A stretch of 64,000 nt of DNA, from contig NZ_LWHJ01000030.1 of the NCBI RefSeq assembly GCF_001652725.1, positions 1-64,000 on the forward strand, given 5' to 3'. This document shows, piece by piece, positions 44,998-52,120 of this stretch. The notes beneath the pieces are model-generated. The model was not told the DNA's origin. It saw only the letters and a program-made list of their open reading frames with translations, and did no database searches. This stretch comes from Pedobacter psychrophilus (GTDB taxonomy: Bacteria > Bacteroidota > Bacteroidia > Sphingobacteriales > Sphingobacteriaceae). A program made the translations under genes and the position numbers. Position 1 is the first letter of the stretch; every line of letters begins with the position of its first letter.

Positions 44998-46233
44998 ATG
45001 AGCAAATTTATAACAGAAACTACTCCAAATCGTCCGGTTTATTATGATAATGATCCGCAAGGAGATTTAACTACATTAAACTTAGGACCAACCCACCCTG
45101 CAACTCATGGAGTTTTCCAAAATGTTTTGCAAATGGATGGAGAGCGTATTGTGAGCGGGGTTTCTACCATCGGATATATTCATAGAGCTTTTGAAAAAAT
45201 TGCAGAGCACCGTCCTTTTTACCAAATTACTACCCTTACAGATAGAATGAATTACTGTTCATCTCCAATCAATAACATGGGTTGGCACATGACAGTAGAA
45301 AAACTTTTAGGAATTGAAATGCCTAAACGTGTTGATTATTTGAGGGTGATTGTAATGGAGTTGAGCCGTATTACTGATCATTTAATCTGTAACGGAATCT
45401 TAGGCGTAGATACTGGTGCTTTTACAGGGTTCCTTTATTTGATGGAGGAACGTGAACATATTTATGAGATTTTCGAGGAAATTTGCGGAGCTAGGTTAAC
45501 TACTAACATTGGTAGAATTGGTGGTTTTGAGCGTGATTTTAACGATATCGCTTTTGCAAAAATTGAAAAGTTTTTAGCAAAATTTCCTCCAGTTTTAAAA
45601 GAGTTTGAGACTTTATTTAATAGAAATAGAATATTTATAGAACGTACATCAGGTGTTGGTGCCGTTGATCCGGAAACTGCTTTAAATTACAGCTGGAGCG
45701 GACCAATTTTAAGGGCAACAGGTGTTGACTATGATGTAAGGGCAAATGAACCTTATTCATCTTATCAGGATTTCGATTTTGAAATCCCTGTAGGGACAAC
45801 TGGCGATGTTTATGATCGTTTTATTTTACGTAACGAAGAAATGTGGCAAAGCTTAAGAATTATTGAGCAAGCCATGGAGAAATTAAAGAAAGAACCAAAA
45901 GGTATTTTCCATGCCGATGTTCCAGAGTTCTATTTGCCTCCAAAAGAGAAAGTTTATAATAATATGGAAGCTTTAATCTATCACTTTAAAATTGTGATGG
46001 GCGAGGTTGATACCCCAAAAACAGAAGTTTATCATGCTGTTGAAGGCGGAAATGGAGAGTTAGGTTTTTATTTAATTAACGATGGTGGCAGAACACCTTA
46101 TCGTTTACATTTTAGGAGACCAAGTTTTATAAATTATCAGATGTATGCGCCAATGAGTGGCGGAATGTTATTATCTGATGCCATTATTAATATGTCTAGT
46201 TTGAACATTATAGCAGGAGAATTAGATGCTTAG
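44998..46233 (+). CDS. nuoD: NADH-quinone oxidoreductase subunit D
   Basis: This 411-aa subunit forms the quinone pocket with NuoB. It has LGPTHPATHGVF, GYIHRAFEKIAEHR, DRMNYCSSPINN and the C-terminal DGGRTPYRLHFRRPSF segment. It overlaps nuoE by 8 bp. Confidence 0.97.
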   Translation: MSKFITETTPNRPVYYDNDPQGDLTTLNLGPTHPATHGVFQNVLQMDGERIVSGVSTIGYIHRAFEKIAEHRPFYQITTLTDRMNYCSSPINNMGWHMTVEKLLGIEMPKRVDYLRVIVMELSRITDHLICNGILGVDTGAFTGFLYLMEEREHIYEIFEEICGARLTTNIGRIGGFERDFNDIAFAKIEKFLAKFPPVLKEFETLFNRNRIFIERTSGVGAVDPETALNYSWSGPILRATGVDYDVRANEPYSSYQDFDFEIPVGTTGDVYDRFILRNEEMWQSLRIIEQAMEKLKKEPKGIFHADVPEFYLPPKEKVYNNMEALIYHFKIVMGEVDTPKTEVYHAVEGGNGELGFYLINDGGRTPYRLHFRRPSFINYQMYAPMSGGMLLSDAIINMSSLNIIAGELDA

Positions 46234-46741
46234 CGTAACAGAAACAAGAGAAATAATATTTTCTGCCGATTTATTAAATAAAATGGGCGAGGTAGTTAGT
46301 CATTTTCCAGATGGAAAACAGAAATCTGCTTTGTTACCTATTTTGCATGATGTGCAGGCAGAATTTGGATGGGTAAGTCCAGAAGCGATGGATAAAGTTG
46401 CAGATTTTTTAGAGATTGAACCCATAGAAGTATATGAAGTAGCTACTTTTTATTCGATGTTTTTCCTGAGACCTCAAGGAAAGTTTGTATTAGAGGTTTG
46501 CCGAACCGGACCATGTTGTTTAGTAGGTGCAGAAAAAATCATAAGTTATATTGGTGAGAAATTGGGAGTTAAAGAAGGTCAGGTTACTGCAGATGGTTTA
46601 TTTAGCTATCGCGGAGTAGAATGTTTAGCTGCCTGCGGTTATGCGCCAGTTTTACAGATTGGTCCAGAATATACTTTCTATGAAAATTTGACAACAGAAT
46701 CTGTAGATCAATTGATTGAAGAATTAAAAAATAAGAATTGA
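46226..46741 (+). CDS. nuoE: NADH-quinone oxidoreductase subunit E
   Basis: This 171-aa thioredoxin-like subunit holds the N1a 2Fe-2S cluster, with cysteine pairs in CRTGPCCLVGAE and CLAACGYAPV. The segment EVYEVATFYSMFF is typical. It is followed not directly by nuoF but by a roughly 345-bp interruption with an inverted repeat and a small open frame. Confidence 0.95.
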   Translation: MLSVTETREIIFSADLLNKMGEVVSHFPDGKQKSALLPILHDVQAEFGWVSPEAMDKVADFLEIEPIEVYEVATFYSMFFLRPQGKFVLEVCRTGPCCLVGAEKIISYIGEKLGVKEGQVTADGLFSYRGVECLAACGYAPVLQIGPEYTFYENLTTESVDQLIEELKNKN

Positions 46742-46744
46742 GTA

Positions 46745-46765
46745 TTTAGATATGAGAATTGAGAC
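46745..46765 (+). repeat. Left arm of inverted repeat bounding the nuoE-nuoF insertion
   Basis: TTTAGATATGAGAATTGAGA begins 4 bp after the nuoE stop. Its complement occurs in two blocks at 47046-47080. The unit resembles GATATGAGAATTGAGA-type repeats that I recall from Sphingobacteriaceae intergenic regions. Confidence 0.7.
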
Positions 46766-46822
46766 TTTGTAAATTTCTCAAAAATTGTATTAGCTAAAAA
46801 AGGAAATTTAATATTTATATAC

Positions 46823-47005
46823 ATGGAAAGAGCCTTTATGATATTTAGAGATATTTCTTTTATAATTTTTGTTCTTTTCATTATTATAACTCAAAATTCC
46901 ATTGAATTAGATTCAATGATGATTGTTTTAATTCTAATTGGTGGTTTGGGTTACTGTTTTATGGGGCATTTTAATTATTATAAGAAAACTAAAAAATATT
47001 TTTAA
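46823..47005 (+). CDS. Small two-helix membrane protein within the nuo operon, unknown
   Basis: This is a 60-aa open frame with two hydrophobic segments (about 9-24 and 31-47) and a basic C-terminus ending KKTKKYF. I recognise no family. It lies between nuoE and nuoF inside an inverted-repeat-bounded insertion and has only a weak purine stretch upstream. It may be a genuine small gene carried by the insertion, or chance coding in AT-rich DNA. Confidence 0.4.
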   Translation: MERAFMIFRDISFIIFVLFIIITQNSIELDSMMIVLILIGGLGYCFMGHFNYYKKTKKYF

Positions 47006-47045
47006 GACATAAGGAAGTGAAATTTAGAAGGGCAGACTATATAGG

Positions 47046-47080
47046 TCTCAATTCTCAATTCTCACATCTCATATCTAAAA
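47046..47080 (-). repeat. Right arm of inverted repeat bounding the nuoE-nuoF insertion
   Basis: TCTCAATTCTCA and TATCTAAA match the complement of the left arm (46745-46765), separated by an extra 14 bp (ATTCTCACATCTCA) that partly repeats the first block. It ends 6 bp before the nuoF ATG. Confidence 0.7.
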
Positions 47081-47086
47081 CAAAGA

Positions 47087-48448
47087 ATGGGTCGTAAATT
47101 ATTATTAGAACACATCAACGTACCGGGAATAAACACCTTAAAGGTTTATCGTGAAAAAGGTGGCTATAAAGCGCTTGAAAAAGCGATTAAAACCATGTCG
47201 AGTGACGATTTGGTGGAGGAAGTGAAGAAATCTGGTTTACGTGGCCGTGGCGGAGCTGGTTTTCCTACGGGGATGAAGTGGAGCTTTTTGGCAAAACCAG
47301 AAGGTGTAGCTCGTTACTTAGTTTGTAATGCCGATGAATCTGAACCTGGCACTTTTAAAGATCGTTATTTAATGACCTATATTCCCCATGCTTTAATTGA
47401 GGGAATGATAGTTTCTAGTTTTGCCTTAGGCGCAAATACCAGCTACATTTATGTAAGAGGAGAAATGATGCCTCAAATTCGCATTTTAGAAAAAGCAATA
47501 GCCGAAGCTAAAGAAGCAGGTTTTTTAGGAAAAAATATATTAGGAAGTGGTTATGATTTAGAATTATATGTTCAGCCAGGTGGTGGAGCTTATATTTGTG
47601 GAGAAGAAACTGCTTTATTAGAATCACTTGAAGGTAAAAGAGGAAATCCAAGAATTAAACCTCCTTTTCCAGCTATAGCTGGTTTATACGGTTGCCCAAC
47701 AGTTGTAAATAATGTAGAATCTATTGCAGCGATAGTCCCAATTATAAATATGGGCGGCGATGAATATGCGAAAATAGGGGTTGGACGATCTACTGGAACC
47801 AAATTAATTTCTGCTTCAGGAAATATTAATAAGCCTGGAGTTTATGAAATTGAACTAGGACTTTCTGTAGAAGATTTTATTTATTCTGATGATTATTGTG
47901 GTGGAATTGCAAACGGTAAAAGATTAAAAGCGGTTGTAGCCGGAGGCTCATCAGTGCCAATTTTGCCTGCAAATTTGATATTGAATTTAGCCAACGGCGA
48001 AAAACGTTTAATGTCTTATGAATCTTTATCTGAAGGCGGTTTTATTACCGGTACGATGTTAGGTTCAGGTGGATTTGTCGTTTTAGATGAAGATCAATCT
48101 GTAGTAAGAAATACATGGAATTTTGCTCGCTTCTATTCTCATGAATCTTGTGGGCAATGTTCTCCTTGCCGTGAAGGAACCGGATGGATGGAAAAAGTTT
48201 TGCACCGTTTGGTAAACGGAAAAGGCAAAATGAGCGATATGGATTTATTAGTCGATGTTGCAAAAAAGATTGAAGGAAATACAATTTGTCCATTAGGAGA
48301 TGCAGCAGCATGGCCAGTGGCAAGTGCCATTCGCCATTTTAGAGATGAGTTTGAATGGTATGTAAATAATCCAGAATTATCACAAAAACAAAACTACGGT
48401 CTAGCACATTACGCTGATCCATTACCTGTTTTAGAAACAGTAGAATAA
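47087..48448 (+). CDS. nuoF: NADH-quinone oxidoreductase subunit F
   Basis: This 453-aa subunit binds NADH and FMN and carries the N3 4Fe-4S cluster. It has the glycine-rich GLRGRGGAGFPTGMKW, CNADESEPGTFKDR, GGGAYICGEETALLESLEG and the cluster motif ESCGQCSPCREG with a distal Cys in TICPLGDAA. It is followed by a palindromic element before nuoG. Confidence 0.97.
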   Translation: MGRKLLLEHINVPGINTLKVYREKGGYKALEKAIKTMSSDDLVEEVKKSGLRGRGGAGFPTGMKWSFLAKPEGVARYLVCNADESEPGTFKDRYLMTYIPHALIEGMIVSSFALGANTSYIYVRGEMMPQIRILEKAIAEAKEAGFLGKNILGSGYDLELYVQPGGGAYICGEETALLESLEGKRGNPRIKPPFPAIAGLYGCPTVVNNVESIAAIVPIINMGGDEYAKIGVGRSTGTKLISASGNINKPGVYEIELGLSVEDFIYSDDYCGGIANGKRLKAVVAGGSSVPILPANLILNLANGEKRLMSYESLSEGGFITGTMLGSGGFVVLDEDQSVVRNTWNFARFYSHESCGQCSPCREGTGWMEKVLHRLVNGKGKMSDMDLLVDVAKKIEGNTICPLGDAAAWPVASAIRHFRDEFEWYVNNPELSQKQNYGLAHYADPLPVLETVE

Positions 48449-48462
48449 CAGATTTGAAAGGT

Positions 48463-48558
48463 TGCGTTAGGGATTGAAGCGGCATCCTTTTTTGCATTAG
48501 CCATTTAGCAGGTTGCAAAAAAGATACAGCATAAAGCCCGCCCGAACGCCCAAATAAA
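48463..48558 (+). repeat. Dispersed palindromic element, copy 4 of 4, inside the nuo operon
   Basis: It begins TGCGTTAGGGATTGAA and ends CGAACGCCCAAATAAA, like the other copies. The inner hairpin is CCTTTTTTGC/GCAAAAAAG with a longer loop. It fills the nuoF-nuoG gap, so the nuo transcript must contain it; it could tune stability or the ratio of upstream to downstream subunits. Confidence 0.85.
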
Positions 48559-48593
48559 AATTAATAACATCAAACAGTTTAAAAATTTTAAAA

Positions 48594-49598
48594 TTGGCTG
48601 ATAAATTTAAAGTAACGATAGACGGAATCCCAACTGAAGTAGAAGCGGGAACAAGTATTTTGAATGCTGCTCGTCAGATTGGAGGAGACATTGTGCCTCC
48701 AGCAATGTGCTATTATTCCAAATTGGAAGGTAGCGGAGGGAAGTGCCGTACTTGTTTAGTTAAGGTGAGCAAAGGTTCAGAAAAGGATCCTCGTCCAATG
48801 CCAAAATTAGTAGCAAGTTGCCGTACCAATGTAATGGACGGGATGGAAGTGCAAAATATTACATCGCCAGAAGTGGTAGAAGCAAGAAAAGGAGTAGTAG
48901 AAATGCTATTGATTAACCATCCTTTAGATTGCCCAATATGTGACCAAGCCGGTGAATGTCATTTACAGGATTTAGGTTACGAACATGGCGCAGAGGCTAC
49001 ACGTTATGAATTTGACCGTAGAACTTTTGAAAAAATAGATATTGGCGATAAAGTTCAACTACATATGACGCGTTGTATTTTATGTTACCGTTGTGTTTTT
49101 GTTGCAGATCAAATTACCCAAAAACGAGTTCATGGAATTTTAGGACGTGGTGATCACGCCGAAATTTCTACTTATATAGAAAAAGCAATTGATAACGATT
49201 TCTCTGGAAACGTAATTGATGTTTGTCCTGTTGGTGCTTTAACCGATAAAACTTTTAGGTTTAAAAATAGGGTTTGGTTTACAAAACCTGTGGAAGCACA
49301 TAGAGATTGCCCAACTTGTAGTGGCAAAGTAACGCTTTGGTATAAAGGGGAAGAGGTTTTGAGGGTTACCGCTAGAAAAGATGAGTTTGGTGAAGTGGAA
49401 GAGTTTATCTGCAATACTTGTCGTTTTGATAAAAAAGCAACAAATGATTGGGTAATAGAAGGACCAAGAAAAGTTTCTCGTCATTCAGTTATTAACTCAA
49501 ATCATTATAATGAATTGCAACCTGCACAAGTAGTTAAGAAAAACTTGGAACTACAGGAAGCCAATAAAGAACAATTTGAAAGGGCAACTAAATTTTAA
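48594..49598 (+). CDS. nuoG: NADH-quinone oxidoreductase subunit G (short form)
   Basis: At 334 aa this is less than half the length of E. coli NuoG and lacks the molybdopterin-like domain. The cluster ligands are present: 2Fe-2S (Cys39, 51, 54, 76), His109 with Cys113, 116 and 122, and Cys161, 164, 167 and 211. A further four-cysteine set (Cys239, 242, 273, 276) resembles the N7 site or a zinc knuckle. I believe short forms are usual in Bacteroidota. The start is TTG; no ATG is available. The stop overlaps the nuoH ATG by one base. Confidence 0.94.
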   Translation: MADKFKVTIDGIPTEVEAGTSILNAARQIGGDIVPPAMCYYSKLEGSGGKCRTCLVKVSKGSEKDPRPMPKLVASCRTNVMDGMEVQNITSPEVVEARKGVVEMLLINHPLDCPICDQAGECHLQDLGYEHGAEATRYEFDRRTFEKIDIGDKVQLHMTRCILCYRCVFVADQITQKRVHGILGRGDHAEISTYIEKAIDNDFSGNVIDVCPVGALTDKTFRFKNRVWFTKPVEAHRDCPTCSGKVTLWYKGEEVLRVTARKDEFGEVEEFICNTCRFDKKATNDWVIEGPRKVSRHSVINSNHYNELQPAQVVKKNLELQEANKEQFERATKF

Positions 49599-50635
49599 TG
49601 GAACTAGCATTTTTATTTGAGAAATTAATTTTAGTTACTATACTTTTTGTTTTAACATTGAGTATTGCTGCTTATTCTACTTGGGCAGAGCGAAAAGTGG
49701 CAGCTTGGTTGCAAGACCGTGTTGGGCCTAACAGAGCTGGTATTTTCGGTTTATTACAGCCCCTAGCCGATGGTGGTAAAATGTTCTTTAAAGAAGAGAT
49801 TATTCCTAGCGGCTCTAACAAATGGCTTTTTATAGCCGGACCATCTTTGGCGTTATTGGTTTCGTTTTTAGGCTCTGCTGTTATTCCTTTTGGTCAAAAC
49901 ATTGAGCTTTTTGGTAGAGTTGTTCCTCTTCAAGTAACGGATATAAACGTTGGTATTCTTTACATTTTTGGAGTTGTCTCATTAGGAGTTTATGGCATCA
50001 TGATTGGCGGTTGGGCATCTAATAACAAATATTCATTAATGGGCGCTATTCGTGGTGCGTCTCAAAATATAAGCTATGAGATTGCGATGGGACTTTGCAT
50101 TATCGCGTTATTATTAGTTACTAATACCTTAAGTTTTAAAGAAATTGCAGAACAGCAACACAGCTGGCATTGGAATGTGATTTATCAGCCTTTGGGCTTC
50201 TTAATCTTTATTATTTGTGCTTTCGCCGAAACTAATCGGGTTCCTTTTGATTTGCCTGAGTGTGAAACGGAATTAATTGGTGGTTATAACACAGAATATT
50301 CTGCCTTTAAAATGGGCGCTTACATGTTTGCAGAATACATTAACATGTTCGTTTCATCAGCCGTTATGGCAGTACTTTATTTTGGGGGATATAATTATCC
50401 TTTTATGGATAATGTGAATGCTTTATTAGGCCCAACTTGGGGCCCTTTAATTGGCGTTGCTGTAATGTTTATTAAAATTATTGCCTTCATATTTTTCTTT
50501 ATGTGGGTAAGATGGACAATCCCTCGTTTCCGTTATGATCAGTTAATGGATTTGGGTTGGAAGATATTAATACCATTGGCAATTGCCAATATTGTAATTA
50601 CCGCAATCGTAATTACTGTAGTAGATAAATTATAA
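49598..50635 (+). CDS. nuoH: NADH-quinone oxidoreductase subunit H
   Basis: This 345-aa membrane subunit forms the quinone entry chamber. Eight helices are expected. It has ERKVAAWLQDRVGPNRAG near the N-terminus and ETNRVPFDLPECETELIGGY in the conserved loop. It is coupled to nuoG by the one-base overlap. Confidence 0.97.
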   Translation: MELAFLFEKLILVTILFVLTLSIAAYSTWAERKVAAWLQDRVGPNRAGIFGLLQPLADGGKMFFKEEIIPSGSNKWLFIAGPSLALLVSFLGSAVIPFGQNIELFGRVVPLQVTDINVGILYIFGVVSLGVYGIMIGGWASNNKYSLMGAIRGASQNISYEIAMGLCIIALLLVTNTLSFKEIAEQQHSWHWNVIYQPLGFLIFIICAFAETNRVPFDLPECETELIGGYNTEYSAFKMGAYMFAEYINMFVSSAVMAVLYFGGYNYPFMDNVNALLGPTWGPLIGVAVMFIKIIAFIFFFMWVRWTIPRFRYDQLMDLGWKILIPLAIANIVITAIVITVVDKL

Positions 50636-50636
50636 T

Positions 50637-50672
50637 AGTTTCCTCTTTTTTAGAGAGGATTAAAGTGAGGCT
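50637..50672 (+). repeat. Short intergenic repeat abutting the nuoI start
   Basis: TCCTCT and AGAGAGGA form a hairpin followed by TTAAAGTGAGGCT, which ends at the base before the nuoI ATG. It is the same family as the inverted copy at 41354-41393. The repeat therefore supplies the nuoI ribosome-binding region. Confidence 0.6.
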
Positions 50673-51197
50673 ATGGAATCATTAAGTGGAAGAAAAAAAG
50701 TATTAGAACAAAAACCAATGAATTTTTGGGAGCGCATTTATTTGCCTGCAATTTTCAGAGGGATGGGAATTACTTTTATGCACATGTTCAAAAAGAAAGA
50801 GACCATTCACTATCCAGAGCAAGAACGCGAATTTTCTGAAAACTGGAGAGGAATGCATTCTCTAAAACGTGATGAAGACGGAAGAGAACGTTGTACCGCT
50901 TGCGGGTTATGTGCTTTATCCTGTCCTGCAGAGGCAATCACCATGATTTCTGCTGAACGTGAAAAAGGAGAAGAGCATTTATACCGTGAAGAAAAATATG
51001 CAGCAGTTTATGAAATTAATATGTTGCGTTGTATTTTTTGTGGTTTATGTGAAGAAGCTTGCCCAAAAGAAGCAATTTATTTAGATGGGCCAATTGTGCC
51101 TGCAGATTTTTTACGGAAAGATTTTATTTACGGAAAAGACAAGTTGGTAGAGATGCCAATTAATGAATTAGAAGCTTTAAAAGGAGCAACTGTTTAG
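50673..51197 (+). CDS. nuoI: NADH-quinone oxidoreductase subunit I
   Basis: This 174-aa ferredoxin-like subunit has two 4Fe-4S motifs, CTACGLCALSCP and CIFCGLCEEACP (clusters N6a and N6b). It passes electrons from NuoG to NuoB. It is separated from nuoH by a 37-bp repeat. Confidence 0.96.
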   Translation: MESLSGRKKVLEQKPMNFWERIYLPAIFRGMGITFMHMFKKKETIHYPEQEREFSENWRGMHSLKRDEDGRERCTACGLCALSCPAEAITMISAEREKGEEHLYREEKYAAVYEINMLRCIFCGLCEEACPKEAIYLDGPIVPADFLRKDFIYGKDKLVEMPINELEALKGATV

Positions 51198-51233
51198 AAT
51201 TGGTATTTATTAATATTCTTTGAGCAAAATTTT

Positions 51234-51241
51234 TACCTTTG
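51234..51241 (+). promoter_or_regulatory. Possible internal -7 box upstream of nuoJ
   Basis: TACCTTTG matches TAnnTTTG and is followed by GCG. It lies in the 81-bp nuoI-nuoJ gap, the largest gap free of repeats in the operon. The nearest TTTG upstream is only 11 bp away, so the -33 element is doubtful. Confidence 0.35.
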
Positions 51242-51278
51242 CGCATCAATCAAAAAAGGTAATAACATAGCATACGAT

Positions 51279-51782
51279 ATGAGTTTATTTTACTTTGTTG
51301 CATTTCTTACCATACTGTTCTCACTTTTAGTGATTTTCACTAAAAATCCAGTATATAGCGTATTATATCTTATTGCTACCTTTTTCACTTTTACCATTCA
51401 TTACATTTTATTAAACGCACAATTTTTGGCAGTGGTAAACTTCATAGTTTATATGGGTGCAATTATGGTGCTTTTTCTTTTTGTATTGATGTTAATGAAT
51501 TTGAACAAAGAAACAGAGCCGGTAAAATCTAATTTGATAAAGATAATAGGTGTAATTGCAGGAGGAACTTTATTAGTGACTTTAATAGGCTCAATTCATG
51601 CATTGCAAACAACTGCTGCAAGCGCAACTCCAAATTCTGAAATTGGTTTGGTGGCAAATTTAGGTAAAGTACTCTTTAGTGAGTTTCTGTTGCCTTTCGA
51701 GCTTTCTTCCTTACTATTGCTTTCTGCGATGGTTGGAGCAGTTTTATTAGCTAAAAAAGATAAAAGAACTCAAAATGGATAA
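51279..51782 (+). CDS. nuoJ: NADH-quinone oxidoreductase subunit J
   Basis: This 167-aa membrane subunit has five predicted helices and the conserved YMGAIMVLFLFVLMLMN segment in its third helix. It overlaps nuoK by 8 bp. Confidence 0.95.
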   Translation: MSLFYFVAFLTILFSLLVIFTKNPVYSVLYLIATFFTFTIHYILLNAQFLAVVNFIVYMGAIMVLFLFVLMLMNLNKETEPVKSNLIKIIGVIAGGTLLVTLIGSIHALQTTAASATPNSEIGLVANLGKVLFSEFLLPFELSSLLLLSAMVGAVLLAKKDKRTQNG

Positions 51783-52104
51783 TATCAGCGCAACCATTCA
51801 AGTAGTTCCACTTAATCATTATATATTATTGAGTGCAATTATTTTCACTATTGGAGTAATAGGAGTTTTGATTAGAAGAAACGCCATTATTATTTTCATG
51901 TCGATTGAATTAATGTTAAATGCAGTAAACTTATTATTAGCGGCTTTCTCAGCTTACAGCGGAGATGCTTCTGGTCAGGTTTTCGTATTTTTTATTATGG
52001 CATTGGCTGCTGCTGAAGTTGCCATTGGTTTGGCAATTATTGTGATGGTTTACAGGAATACGAGTTCCATCGATATAAATATTTTGAATAGGTTAAAGTG
52101 GTAA
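51775..52104 (+). CDS. nuoK: NADH-quinone oxidoreductase subunit K
   Basis: This 109-aa subunit has three helices. It has the conserved glutamate segments FMSIELMLNAVNL and MALAAAEVAIGLAIIV, which contribute to the proton path. Confidence 0.96.
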   Translation: MDNISATIQVVPLNHYILLSAIIFTIGVIGVLIRRNAIIIFMSIELMLNAVNLLLAAFSAYSGDASGQVFVFFIMALAAAEVAIGLAIIVMVYRNTSSIDINILNRLKW

Positions 52105-52120
52105 TTTTTTATAAAGCTTG

